From: Thermaurantimonas aggregans
Lineage (GTDB): Bacteria; Bacteroidota; Bacteroidia; Flavobacteriales; Schleiferiaceae
Assembly (NCBI RefSeq): GCF_003851885.1
Contig: NZ_BHZE01000002.1
Location: 154,842-218,841, forward strand
DNA: 64,000 nt
Direction: 5' to 3'
A model generated the notes under the pieces. The model had not been told where the DNA came from and ran no database searches. It worked only from the letters and a program-made list of their open reading frames with translations. This document shows, in pieces, positions 25,728 through 34,456 of the stretch; position 1 is the first letter of the stretch, and every line of letters starts with the position of its first letter. The translations under genes were made by a program, and so were the position numbers.

Positions 25728-26669
25728 TCAGGGCAAAATTAACCGAAGTTTCTCGGCATCTACATTTCCGCCGGTGAGTATTACAGCCACCTTCTTGCCT
25801 TTAAACTTATCCTTGTGTTTTAGCAACGCTGCCACTGGCACGGCGCAGCTTGGTTCGATTATTAGTTTTAGGTAGAAAGTAATCCAGCGCCAGGCATCGA
25901 TGACTTCTTCTTCAGTTACGGTCAGAATGTCGTGAACGTATTTACGAATGACATCAAAAGTGATGTCGCCGAGCGAGGTGCGTAGTCCGTCAGCAATTGT
26001 GTTAGCTGCTCCTACAGGTATGAGCTTACCGGCATGAAAAGACTGATACGCATCGTCAGCGTTTTTCGGCTCACAGCCTATCACTTTGGTTTTAGGTGAG
26101 AACTGGTGTGCAGCGAGGGCAGTGCCTGAAAGCAGTCCGCCACCACCCACAGGCGCCAGTATGAAGTCAGGTTCAAATCCTTCTTGAAGGATTTCGAATG
26201 CACAAGTTCCTTGCCCCTCGATAATGTCCCAATGGTTGTACGGGGGTATAAAGATAGCCCCTGTGCGCTCCACAACCTGTTGAAGTGTTTCTTCGCGAGC
26301 CTGAAGGGTAGGCTCACAAAAAGTAATTTCACCGCCCCAAAAGCGCACAGCATCCACCTTTGTTTTAGGGGCAGTCATTGGCATAACCACATGGGCCTGG
26401 GTGCCAAAAATTTTTGCAGCCCAGGCAAGTGCCTGTCCATGATTGCCACTGCTGTGAGTAGCTACGCCTTTTTCTAGAAGATTTTTTTGGAGTTTACTCA
26501 GAGCATTTGCAGCTCCCCGTGCTTTAAATGCATGAATTTTCTGTAAATTTTCGCATTTAAAAAAAGTAGTATTTTCTAAAAAATTATTGATGTAATCATC
26601 TGTTATTAATGGCGTTCGAATAATTATATTATTTATTCGATGATGTGCTTCTGCAATGTTTATTTTCAT
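25728..26669 (-). CDS. Threonine/serine dehydratase (PLP-dependent)
   Basis: A 313-residue fold-type II PLP enzyme. The Schiff-base Lys is in HAFKARGAANAL, the phosphate loop is VGGGGLLSG and the substrate loop SSGNHGQALAWAA; VILTGGNVD is at the C-terminus. It lacks the C-terminal regulatory ACT domain of biosynthetic IlvA, so it is the short catabolic/serine-racemase-like form that deaminates threonine or serine. I chose the ATG at 26669 over a TTG at 26693. It diverges from the PAS protein gene with about 70 bases between. Confidence 0.88.
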   Translation of the reverse strand: MKINIAEAHHRINNIIIRTPLITDDYINNFLENTTFFKCENLQKIHAFKARGAANALSKLQKNLLEKGVATHSSGNHGQALAWAAKIFGTQAHVVMPMTAPKTKVDAVRFWGGEITFCEPTLQAREETLQQVVERTGAIFIPPYNHWDIIEGQGTCAFEILQEGFEPDFILAPVGGGGLLSGTALAAHQFSPKTKVIGCEPKNADDAYQSFHAGKLIPVGAANTIADGLRTSLGDITFDVIRKYVHDILTVTEEEVIDAWRWITFYLKLIIEPSCAVPVAALLKHKDKFKGKKVAVILTGGNVDAEKLRLILP

Positions 26670-26714
26670 GTTGATTGCTGTTTTCAATTTCAAAAAGCAA
26701 AGTACATAAAACTC

Positions 26715-26722
26715 TACTTTTG
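26715..26722 (+). promoter_or_regulatory. -7 promoter element of the PAS protein gene
   Basis: TACTTTTG matches TAnnTTTG. It ends 2 bases before an ATG at 26725 and 20 before an in-frame ATG at 26743. A transcript from this box would begin after 26725, favouring the second start. Confidence 0.5.
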
Positions 26723-26742
26723 TAATGAGTAACAGTGTTTTA

Positions 26743-28071
26743 ATGGACGAATTTGTTTTAAATCGCGCTAAGGGTGCTCTCTACGCAGTAATAAATGCGG
26801 CTCACGATGTTTTGCAGTGTAATGAAGCTTTTAGAAGTTATTTTCAGATAAGAGAAAATTTTTCGGGAAAAATTGAAGATTTATTTGCCAAACAAGAGCA
26901 TGAAAAATTAAGACAAATTGTATCAAATGTACTTCAATATGACGATCATTACACCAATTTAAAATTTGGCATAGCATCAGAATCATTCGAACAGAATCAA
27001 GGTGTGAATTGGGAAATCTATAGAATAAATTACAAGGACGAAAATTGTGTATTCTTTTTCGGGAGTTTATTGTGTAAAAAAGATCATATCCTACTAACTG
27101 AAAATTTAAATAAACTTGAAGCTATCCTTACCTCTACAAACGAAAGCAGTATCATAATATCGAAAGATAATCGCGTGGAATATTTCAGTGCTCACGCGTA
27201 CAATGAAGTAAAGCAATTTTTTGGCAAAGAAATAAAGGTTGGTGATGATTTTGATCAATACATAATACCTGATTTGCGCGAGCTTTTCTACGAAAAATTT
27301 AATGAAGCACTATCGGGTAAGGAAATATTTTACGAAATAAATATTCCAGTAGGCGATGGGGATGGTTTGTGGTTTTTTATAAAATTTGTTCCAGTGCGTT
27401 CGAGCGATGGAACTGTAGGAGCTGTACTGTATTCAGCTCGAAATATTGACGATATTAAGAAATATGAATCGGAACTTACAAAGCAAAAGTTTTATCTGAA
27501 ATCGATGTACGAAAGTACCGATACAGCTATAGCCATTTTTGACAGAAATTTAAAAATGATTTATGCAAACAAAAGAGCTTATGAATTGACTGAAAGTAAG
27601 TTTGGTAAGAAAATTAATAAAGGAGATTTTGTCCTTGATTTTATCTATCTGGATAGTCTTGAATTTTTTAAAAGCCAAATTGATAAAGCTCAGCAAGGAG
27701 AAATAGTGATTTTTGAATTTAATGATGGAGATGAATTCTGGAAATTCAAAATATTTCCCATACTCGATGAAAATGGAAGTAATTTAGGTATTTCTATTCA
27801 TATTTCTGATATCACTACTATTAAAAATTACGAGAAAAAAATCATCGAACAAGCCCAATTTTTAAAAAAGTTAGCCTGGTCGCAAAGTCATGAATTGAGA
27901 GGTCCTTTATCTACCATTTTAGCAATAAGTGAAAACATAAATGATATTAAAGACAACGATTTGAAAGAAATAGTTCTCAGTAAGTTGAGAAAATATGCCG
28001 AACAAATGGACCACATTGTAAAATCAACGGTATTGAGCATCAATCAGCTTTCTGAGAAATTTGATATTTGA
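26743..28071 (+). CDS. Multi-PAS protein ending after a histidine-kinase H-box
   Basis: About 442 residues with three PAS-like domains (about 5-110, 125-250 and 255-365) and then a short dimerisation helix with the H-box WSQSHELRGPLSTILAIS. The His lies about 60 residues from the end, and the chain stops at INQLSEKFDI after the second helix. There is no ATP-binding domain (no N, G1 or G2 boxes) and none is encoded in any frame before the next gene. No membrane segment is visible, so it is cytoplasmic. It could be a phosphotransfer or signal-relay partner, or a dimerisation-only sensor. An ATG at 26725 would add six residues but conflicts with the promoter box. Confidence 0.82.
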   Translation: MDEFVLNRAKGALYAVINAAHDVLQCNEAFRSYFQIRENFSGKIEDLFAKQEHEKLRQIVSNVLQYDDHYTNLKFGIASESFEQNQGVNWEIYRINYKDENCVFFFGSLLCKKDHILLTENLNKLEAILTSTNESSIIISKDNRVEYFSAHAYNEVKQFFGKEIKVGDDFDQYIIPDLRELFYEKFNEALSGKEIFYEINIPVGDGDGLWFFIKFVPVRSSDGTVGAVLYSARNIDDIKKYESELTKQKFYLKSMYESTDTAIAIFDRNLKMIYANKRAYELTESKFGKKINKGDFVLDFIYLDSLEFFKSQIDKAQQGEIVIFEFNDGDEFWKFKIFPILDENGSNLGISIHISDITTIKNYEKKIIEQAQFLKKLAWSQSHELRGPLSTILAISENINDIKDNDLKEIVLSKLRKYAEQMDHIVKSTVLSINQLSEKFDI

Positions 28072-28113
28072 AGGTCAATAGGACAGGGCGCTTTTAAAAT
28101 CATACAAATGAGT

Positions 28114-28139
28114 GAGGGAGGCTCCGGTGGGCCTCCCTC
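28114..28139 (+). terminator. Hairpin after the PAS protein gene
   Basis: A perfect 9-bp GC-rich stem GAGGGAGGC/GCCTCCCTC with an 8-base loop lies 42 bases after the stop codon. The T tract that follows is short (TACTTTT), so termination may be partial. The same T-rich stretch doubles as the -7 box of the next gene. Confidence 0.7.
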
Positions 28140-28147
28140 TACTTTTG
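28140..28147 (+). promoter_or_regulatory. -7 promoter element of the secreted-protein/kinase pair
   Basis: TACTTTTG matches TAnnTTTG, directly abutting the preceding terminator stem and 18 bases before the ATG at 28166. No TTTG box is visible at the usual distance because the hairpin occupies that place. Confidence 0.5.
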
Positions 28148-28165
28148 GACAAAATCCTTAAAATA

Positions 28166-28657
28166 ATGAAAACGCTAATCAAAACCTTTGTAATTTTAAT
28201 CATGCTGCTCGTTGTAAGTGTTCAAGGCCTCTTTGCACAAGACAAGGCCCTGGAACAACAGTTGAACCGTGCTGGATTGAAATTCAGCTACGATAATAAC
28301 TCGAGGAAATACAAATTGGTTTTTGATTTAAGTGACGGCCGGTCTCAGGTAGTTTTGATCAATGGCTGGACGTACGATTTAGGTGGCTTTCAGATTCGCG
28401 AGATATATTCTCCTGTCGCTACACTCCAGAACAAAACCGATTTTTCTCAGCGGGTTCTTTTCAACTTGCTCGAGAAAAATTTTGATTACAAGATTGGCAA
28501 TTGGCAGATTCATGGTGGTGAGCCTCCTTTCATCTTGCAATACTCTATAAAAATCAATTCTGACATTAATGACGATGTAATTAGGGAGCTTTTGTCATTT
28601 GCCGTAAAAGTAGCTGATGCTATGGAAAAAGAACTCACCGGTACAGATGATTATTAA
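28166..28657 (+). CDS. Secreted protein of unknown function, upstream of the kinase
   Basis: A 163-residue protein with a clear signal peptide (MKTLIKTFVILIMLL onward, ending in GLFAQ). The mature part has alternating strands and a helical end, and contains LVFDLSDGRSQVVLINGWTY; its general pattern recalls YbjN or chaperone-like folds, but this is weak. I chose the ATG at 28166 because an upstream GTG frame lies inside the terminator hairpin. It ends 31 bases before the Ser/Thr kinase gene and probably shares its transcript, so a periplasmic partner of that kinase is possible. Confidence 0.72.
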   Translation: MKTLIKTFVILIMLLVVSVQGLFAQDKALEQQLNRAGLKFSYDNNSRKYKLVFDLSDGRSQVVLINGWTYDLGGFQIREIYSPVATLQNKTDFSQRVLFNLLEKNFDYKIGNWQIHGGEPPFILQYSIKINSDINDDVIRELLSFAVKVADAMEKELTGTDDY

Positions 28658-28688
28658 AAAGCATTTTCAATTGTAAATATCTGCTTAG

Positions 28689-30860
28689 ATGAAAGTGGGG
28701 GAGGTGATTGCCAACAGATATGAGTTGGTCGCCAAGTTGGGCAGTGGAGGTTTTGGAGCTGTATGGAAAGCCAAAGACCGACTGGCTGGAAATATCGAAG
28801 TCGCCATAAAAATCTACGCCCACGAGACTGGACTCGACGATACTGCTTTGGCTCAGTTTCAAAAAGAATACACGTTGGTAATGGATCTACATCATCCCAA
28901 CCTTCTGACGGCCAAGCATTTCGATATTTGGGAAAATCGCCCCTTCCTCATCTTTCCACTGATGACTGGTGGTAGCTTGTATCAAAAGATCCTCAATTCT
29001 GATGGGCTATCGGAAGATGAGATCGCTCAAGTGCTCTATCAAGTGGCCGATGGTTTGAGCTATTTGCACGAGAATGATGTGATTCATCAAGATGTAAAGC
29101 CTGATAATGTACTAATCGATTCCAAAGGACGGTATTTGCTTACCGATTTTGGCATCAGCAGTCGCATGCGAAGCACGCTTCGAAGAGCCACTGGTGTACA
29201 AAATAGCAAAACCGTATCTTTTGCTCCACCTGAGCGCTTCGGTAGCAATCAACAAATAGTACCTGAAGGCGATATCTTTTCACTTGGAGTGATGGTGTAC
29301 GAAATGGCCACCACCTCATTGCCTTGGATGGGTATGGGTGGCATGCACCTAATGCCCCAATCAGAGTTGCCCACCTTGCCAGAGCGGTACTCAGCCGGTC
29401 TGAATGCTCTGATGGGAGCAATGTTAAATTATTATCCTTCAAAACGCCCTACTGCTCAGCAGATTAAGGCTGTTGCTGCGCATTATTTGGAGAGGGGAAT
29501 TTGGAAAGTGGATGATATTTTAAAAACTCCCCAATCCGGAAGCCAACAAATGCATTTTGGAAGAGCTACGAGTGTATTTGAGCCAACAGACTCCTCAATA
29601 TCGCAGAAATCGACAGGCTCCAGCGAAAAGAAAACTGTAATTTCATCGCCAATTGCGGCTGAAGATCGCTCCATTAACGGCGATCAGAAAAATCAAGACT
29701 TTCAAACCCATCACTCAAAACCAAAGGGTCGCAAAGCTATGATGGCTGCAATTATCGCTGTTGTGGTACTTGTAGGGGCTTTAGTTGGCTGGATAAAATA
29801 CAATAAAGCTCAAGAAATCAAGCAATTTGAAACGTTAAAAGCCAATGTAAGTCAACTAATCGCTTCAAAGCAGTTTAAAAATGCCTATTTCTACACAGAT
29901 TCCTTATTGGCTCTTTCAAATTACAGAAATTCAGATGAACTTAAATCTCTACAACAGCTGGCTCTCGATAGTATGGCTGAAAATTTTAAAAAATCTCAAG
30001 TGCTATATAGGTTGAGTTTTATCATACAAGACAAAGAGGATATGAAGAGCCATCTCGAAGATTTGTTAAAATTCACCATTAACCATGATACCATTGAAAA
30101 ATACAAAAAAATACTCGCCGATATTTCGATCGATGCTTCTGAAAAATTGACTCCACCAGACCAACTATTTGGAGATAACAAACAAAAGCCTGAATCTACA
30201 GCCACTCGGAAACCCTCCGCACAGGCATCATCTACTTCTGCGCCCGCAGTTGCCTCTTCACCAAATCGAAGTACGGTAGCCCCAGCACCGTCTTCAGCAT
30301 CAGCATCATCGACTTCATCAGATATACTTACCTTTTTTGACGACAAGGGAGCTACAATTACTGCCTTTAAAGTTGGCCGACTCTATTGGATGGTGACTCG
30401 CTCAAATCCCACCGTGCTTCGAAATGGTTCACTCATCCGCCAAATTACCGACCGCGAAGAATGGAATAGCACCTTGGCACCAGCTTATTATTTGCACAAC
30501 GGCACTTACTTGTATAACGGCATAGCAACTAATGGAGGCAAGATCTGTCCGGAAGGATGGCGATTGCCAACTCAATCTGATTGGGAGAGTTTGATTAAAT
30601 CACTTAACTCTTCACCAAGTGATCTCTTAGATCACAGGAAATTCGGGTTAAAAACTGTAGGCTATCGCGGTGCCGATGGACAGATGAAAGAGGGAGGATA
30701 TGCCTTCTTTTGGGTAGCAGATCAAGCAGCAGCTAACTCCGGTGGTAAATTTGCCATTTACCTATCAGTAGGCGATGGCAAAGTTTACTACGACTACGAG
30801 CGGCTCATGGGCGATTGGGGACACACTGGCTTACAGTGCAGATGCGTTAAAGAGATTTAA
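28689..30860 (+). CDS. Membrane Ser/Thr protein kinase with C-terminal FISUMP domain
   Basis: A 723-residue Hanks-type kinase. Residues 1-270 form the kinase: glycine loop GSGGFG (18-23), Lys41 in VAIKIY, catalytic loop HQDVKPDN (133-140; Gln replaces the Arg of HRD), DFG at 153-155 and APPE at 179-182. A Ser-rich linker leads to one membrane helix (about 350-370). The outer part has a helical region (about 375-495), a Ser/Ala/Pro linker (about 497-545) and a C-terminal FISUMP-type domain (about 560-723) with CPEGWRLPTQSDWESL and a final LQCRCVKE. So the kinase faces the cytoplasm and the FISUMP domain the periplasm. Substrates are unknown. Confidence 0.9.
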   Translation: MKVGEVIANRYELVAKLGSGGFGAVWKAKDRLAGNIEVAIKIYAHETGLDDTALAQFQKEYTLVMDLHHPNLLTAKHFDIWENRPFLIFPLMTGGSLYQKILNSDGLSEDEIAQVLYQVADGLSYLHENDVIHQDVKPDNVLIDSKGRYLLTDFGISSRMRSTLRRATGVQNSKTVSFAPPERFGSNQQIVPEGDIFSLGVMVYEMATTSLPWMGMGGMHLMPQSELPTLPERYSAGLNALMGAMLNYYPSKRPTAQQIKAVAAHYLERGIWKVDDILKTPQSGSQQMHFGRATSVFEPTDSSISQKSTGSSEKKTVISSPIAAEDRSINGDQKNQDFQTHHSKPKGRKAMMAAIIAVVVLVGALVGWIKYNKAQEIKQFETLKANVSQLIASKQFKNAYFYTDSLLALSNYRNSDELKSLQQLALDSMAENFKKSQVLYRLSFIIQDKEDMKSHLEDLLKFTINHDTIEKYKKILADISIDASEKLTPPDQLFGDNKQKPESTATRKPSAQASSTSAPAVASSPNRSTVAPAPSSASASSTSSDILTFFDDKGATITAFKVGRLYWMVTRSNPTVLRNGSLIRQITDREEWNSTLAPAYYLHNGTYLYNGIATNGGKICPEGWRLPTQSDWESLIKSLNSSPSDLLDHRKFGLKTVGYRGADGQMKEGGYAFFWVADQAAANSGGKFAIYLSVGDGKVYYDYERLMGDWGHTGLQCRCVKEI

Positions 30861-31750
30861 GTCAATAAATCTCTCAAAGCGTCCTCTAATTCAGAAAATT
30901 CAAAGGAAAAGCCTTCGTTGAGTAACCGCTTCGGAATGACGGCACTTCCTTCTAATGTAATTGATGCCATTTCGCCTAACATCAGGCGAAGCATAAAGGC
31001 AGGCACTGGAGGAAAAAAGAAAGGCTTGCCGAGTACTTTAGCAATTGTGTGCATTAGTTCTCTATTGCTTACCGGACTGGGGGCTGTCGCGTTATAGATG
31101 CCTTTCATTTCTTCTTTCACCACCGCTTGCACATAAATATTGACTAAGTCGCGTATGTGAATCCAGCTTACCATTTGTTTGCCACTGCCTATGGGCGAAC
31201 CGATGCCTAATTTCACTGGAAGCAGCATTTTCTTTAGGGCGCCACCCTCGGGGTCGAGCACAATTCCCGTTCTGATTTTTACTACTGATACGCCATTTTT
31301 TTCGTATTCATCGGCTGCAGCTTCCCAAATTTTTACTACCTCAGCCGGAAAGTCACTACCTGTTTGTTGAGAGTATTCATCGTACAATCCATCCGGATTT
31401 TGAGGATATATGCCAATGGCTGAAGCGGTTATAAATCTTTTTAAACCACTTTCAATAGCCGGTTGTAACAGCATCTGTGCACCCTTAACCCGAGAGTCGA
31501 TGATGCTCTTTCGCGCTTTGGGCGTCCAGCGCTGAGCTATAGTACTGCCAGCTAGGTGAATGATTGTATGTATGCTATTAAAAACATTTTTGTTGATTTC
31601 ACCCTTCTCCGGGTTCCAGTAAAAGGTGTTTTCATCTTCCTTACCACTGGTGGTGAGGGTTCGAATGGTATAACCAAATCTCTTGAGCTCAGGAATCAAA
31701 TGCCTGCCAACCAAACCAGTGGCGCCTGTAACGAGTATGGTACGCGACAT
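30857..31750 (-). CDS. TIGR01777-family NAD(P)-binding epimerase
   Basis: A 297-residue short-chain reductase-like protein (the YfcH/SulA-like group). It starts with VTGATGLVGRHLIPEL for the dinucleotide, has TASAIGIYP near the active site, and ends with the DUF1731 segment PKRLLNEGFSFEFSELEDALRDLL. Substrate unknown. It converges on the kinase gene with a 4-base overlap of the 3' ends and lies 34 bases after dapA. Confidence 0.9.
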   Translation of the reverse strand: MSRTILVTGATGLVGRHLIPELKRFGYTIRTLTTSGKEDENTFYWNPEKGEINKNVFNSIHTIIHLAGSTIAQRWTPKARKSIIDSRVKGAQMLLQPAIESGLKRFITASAIGIYPQNPDGLYDEYSQQTGSDFPAEVVKIWEAAADEYEKNGVSVVKIRTGIVLDPEGGALKKMLLPVKLGIGSPIGSGKQMVSWIHIRDLVNIYVQAVVKEEMKGIYNATAPSPVSNRELMHTIAKVLGKPFFFPPVPAFMLRLMLGEMASITLEGSAVIPKRLLNEGFSFEFSELEDALRDLLT

Positions 31751-31784
31751 ACTTCTTTAAATCTAAGGCCTTTTAATTTGTTTA

Positions 31785-32666
31785 TCAGGCAAGAATTTTT
31801 TTGGTTTCGTTGATCATCTTATTTCTAAGCGCATCGCTCACAGGCCAGAGAGGCAGGCGCAAATGCTCTTCGATTATTCCCAAATACGCGAGCAAAGCTT
31901 TTATACCGCCCGGATTTCCCTCAGCGAAGAGCAATTTTGTGATTTCGAACAACTTGTAGTGCTTTTCGCGAGCTTCTTTAATGTTGCCTGCCAAGGCATC
32001 GCGCACCATTTGTGAAAAGATGTGGGGAAAACCTTGTCCTGATACACTGATCACTCCATCACCTCCTATTGCTATGATGGGTAGAGTGAGATTGTCATCG
32101 CCTGAAAGTACCAAAAAGTCCTTACGTCTGTCGCGGATGATGGTCATGATTTGCTCCAGATTGCCAGATGCTTCTTTGACTGCTACAATATTTTTAAAAT
32201 CAGCCTGAAGACGAAGTATAGTGTCAGCTAATACATTCGACGAAGTTCGACCTGGTACATTATAGACGATCAGGGGTAGAGGAGAAGCTTCAGATAGGGC
32301 TTTGTAATGCTGATAAATGCCTTCTTGCGTAGGTTTATTGTAATAAGGTGAAACACTTAAAATAGCTAAAACCCCTTTTTGTTCAAAAGCTTTCAGTTGT
32401 TTTACCGCCTGTGCTGTGTTGTTTCCACCAATGCCAAAAACCACCCCGGCTTTTCCTTCGCACATTTCTAAAGCAATTTCAAGCAACTTTTTCTTTTCGT
32501 CGCTGTCAGTTGTTGCGCTTTCGCCGGTTGTTCCGTTTACTACTACGTATTCCACACCTCCGTCGATCACGTAGTGCAGCAGTTTTTTAAAGGCTTGATA
32601 ATCAACATCACCCGTAGCAGTAAAGGGGGTGATCAGCGCTACGCCAGTTCCTTTTAATGCATTCAT
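31785..32666 (-). CDS. dapA: 4-hydroxy-tetrahydrodipicolinate synthase
   Basis: A 293-residue TIM-barrel aldolase that condenses pyruvate and aspartate semialdehyde in lysine and diaminopimelate synthesis. The substrate loop NGTTGESATT, the Tyr in YYNKPTQEG and YNVPGRTSSN, and the Schiff-base Lys in VAVKEASG are all present. It starts at ATG 32666, overlapping the upstream gene by 4 bases (ATGA). Confidence 0.96.
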   Translation of the reverse strand: MNALKGTGVALITPFTATGDVDYQAFKKLLHYVIDGGVEYVVVNGTTGESATTDSDEKKKLLEIALEMCEGKAGVVFGIGGNNTAQAVKQLKAFEQKGVLAILSVSPYYNKPTQEGIYQHYKALSEASPLPLIVYNVPGRTSSNVLADTILRLQADFKNIVAVKEASGNLEQIMTIIRDRRKDFLVLSGDDNLTLPIIAIGGDGVISVSGQGFPHIFSQMVRDALAGNIKEAREKHYKLFEITKLLFAEGNPGGIKALLAYLGIIEEHLRLPLWPVSDALRNKMINETKKILA

Positions 32667-33109
32667 TTGTAAATTCTATTAATTAGTTGGATAAAAGTAG
32701 TAGCAGATTTTTGTAAATCTTCCTCTGGGGTAAATTTTAAAATAGCCGACTTTGATGGCAATTTTCCGATGTAAATTAGGGAAGTTGTGCTAAAAACACT
32801 CTCTACGAAGCGAAGTATGGACGAATCATTTCCTAAATAGATCACTTCATCGACTGTTGAAATATCAATCTTTAATCTTTCGAGGAGTGATTTTGGAATA
32901 AATCGATATAGAAAATGAACCTTTATTTCCTCGTTTTCAACATTCAAGACGTTTTGTTTTGTTGGAATTAAATACACTTTTGAATTTTCCAGAATTTTAC
33001 TTGCCTTGAGTTGATTTAAAAATTCTGAGAATTCTTCATCTGAAAAAATAACAATATTCTTTCCCGAAAAAGAATTGTAAGTCTTTACTTCTTGTTTTAA
33101 AAGGGACAT
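32663..33109 (-). CDS. Conserved-type hypothetical protein coupled to dapA
   Basis: A 148-residue cytoplasmic protein with no signal peptide or membrane segment. Alternating strands and helices (NIVIFSDEE, SKVYLIPT, EVIYLGND, SLIYIGKLP) suggest a small alpha/beta fold. Similar short proteins next to dapA occur in Bacteroidota, possibly DUF6913, but I am not sure of that name. Its stop overlaps the dapA start by 4 bases. Confidence 0.7.
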   Translation of the reverse strand: MSLLKQEVKTYNSFSGKNIVIFSDEEFSEFLNQLKASKILENSKVYLIPTKQNVLNVENEEIKVHFLYRFIPKSLLERLKIDISTVDEVIYLGNDSSILRFVESVFSTTSLIYIGKLPSKSAILKFTPEEDLQKSATTFIQLINRIYK

Positions 33110-33115
33110 TAAAAA

Positions 33116-33766
33116 TTAAAATTTTATGAACGAATACGCAGCTCTGAATCCTAAATATCTGTCTTGTATGTAAGAATCAAGCACAGAAAATCCTGATGCT
33201 TTATTGGTCATCATGGAATTGGAGAAAAGCTCCAATTGAAGCACATAATCGTTTTTAAATCGCACTTTGTATCCAATTCCAATATACCAACCTATGGAAA
33301 GATAACTGTAAGGATAAAATTCGAAATCATTTGTAAAGTTTCGTACATTATTTAATCTTGTTTGAAAAACATTAAAAGATGGTGCGATTTTAATGTAAGG
33401 ACTTGTCTTATTTTTTCGCATGTACTTGCCAAAAGAACGCAGATGTAACTCAGCATTCGGTAAAATTTCAATGTTTGAGATAGATACTTGCCATGTATTG
33501 TTTTCTGCACGTCTGTAGGCATTTTTGAGGTGTATGTATCCTGCATCTATGCCAAGATGAATTCTATTGAAAAAAGAGTTTTTTAAAGAACCTCCAAATC
33601 CAATGGAAGGAGAGAAAGCGTAATTGCCTGAACTCGCAAAACCTGAGTGAATTTGTGAAGATATATATACGCCTGAAGTCCAATATTTTAAATTAGGCTG
33701 CGCAGCAAGGGGATAAATAGATATCGAAAAAACAACAAGGAGATTTCGAAGGATTTTCAATATCAT
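33116..33766 (-). CDS. Outer membrane barrel, third of three tandem paralogues
   Basis: A 216-residue exported barrel (signal peptide ending in PLAAQ, strands, C-terminal AAYSFIKF). It shares with the next two genes the layout GxxGAGYIHLKNA, a YPYSYLSIGWYIGIGYKVR segment and a final LGFRAAYSF strand. The Cys-less strands and terminal aromatic residue fit outer membrane insertion. It overlaps the next paralogue by 4 bases. Function unknown; it could be a DUF6089-like small barrel. Confidence 0.7.
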   Translation of the reverse strand: MILKILRNLLVVFSISIYPLAAQPNLKYWTSGVYISSQIHSGFASSGNYAFSPSIGFGGSLKNSFFNRIHLGIDAGYIHLKNAYRRAENNTWQVSISNIEILPNAELHLRSFGKYMRKNKTSPYIKIAPSFNVFQTRLNNVRNFTNDFEFYPYSYLSIGWYIGIGYKVRFKNDYVLQLELFSNSMMTNKASGFSVLDSYIQDRYLGFRAAYSFIKF

Positions 33767-34455
33767 TTTACATTTAAATTTTTACCAAAATTGTATCTCG
33801 ATAAAATAAATCTTATTCCCCCGTAAGTGTCGTTAAAGCTGTTTACTCTTTTATCTAAATAGCCATCTAACAAATCTCGGTTTGTAAAGTGAAAAAGACC
33901 TTCGACACTCAATGAATAGTTATAGCGTATTCGCAACTTTAAACCTATTCCGACGAAGTAATTGACAAAAAAATACATTTGATCTTTTCTTTCAAATATA
34001 TTTTCATTGAGTATTTTAGGTTGATGTAAGGTAGGATTGACTATGCCAAATCCAAATCCAAATTTTCCATAGGGTGCCCACTTTGTGGTATAAAAATATT
34101 TGCCAAATCTTCTTGCAATAACTTCGTTTACAAGATTGAATTGAACAATATGACTGGTAAATTCAAATGGTCTGGTGACAACCCGGTGATTTGCCTCATT
34201 TGCATATAAAATGCCGTAAGACATTTCAGTCCCAACGATGTAAATGGGAGATAAACCTTTATAATAACCTACTCCTAATGTAGGTCGCATTTCTTTAAGA
34301 ATATTATTAGGATTCGAATAGTTTGGTGTTACATCACCCGAGTAATTTATTGTGCCGATCATTATTCCAAACTGCTCATACTTATAACCAGATATTTGAC
34401 CGTTTGTAAACAACGTAAAACTGATCAAAATGTATGAAAAGAGATATTTTTTCAT
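33763..34455 (-). CDS. DUF6089-like outer membrane barrel, second of three tandem paralogues
   Basis: A 230-residue exported protein (signal peptide ending in TNGQ). FGIMIGTINYSGDVTPNYSN and RPTLGVGYYKGLSPIYIVGTEMSYG follow the DUF6089 pattern of a gliding/secretion-associated barrel family in Bacteroidota. The tyrosine-rich strands and the motif WAPYGKFGFGFG match the first paralogue. Start ATG 34455; it ends within 4 bases of the next gene. Confidence 0.72.
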   Translation of the reverse strand: MKKYLFSYILISFTLFTNGQISGYKYEQFGIMIGTINYSGDVTPNYSNPNNILKEMRPTLGVGYYKGLSPIYIVGTEMSYGILYANEANHRVVTRPFEFTSHIVQFNLVNEVIARRFGKYFYTTKWAPYGKFGFGFGIVNPTLHQPKILNENIFERKDQMYFFVNYFVGIGLKLRIRYNYSLSVEGLFHFTNRDLLDGYLDKRVNSFNDTYGGIRFILSRYNFGKNLNVK

Positions 34456-34456
34456 A

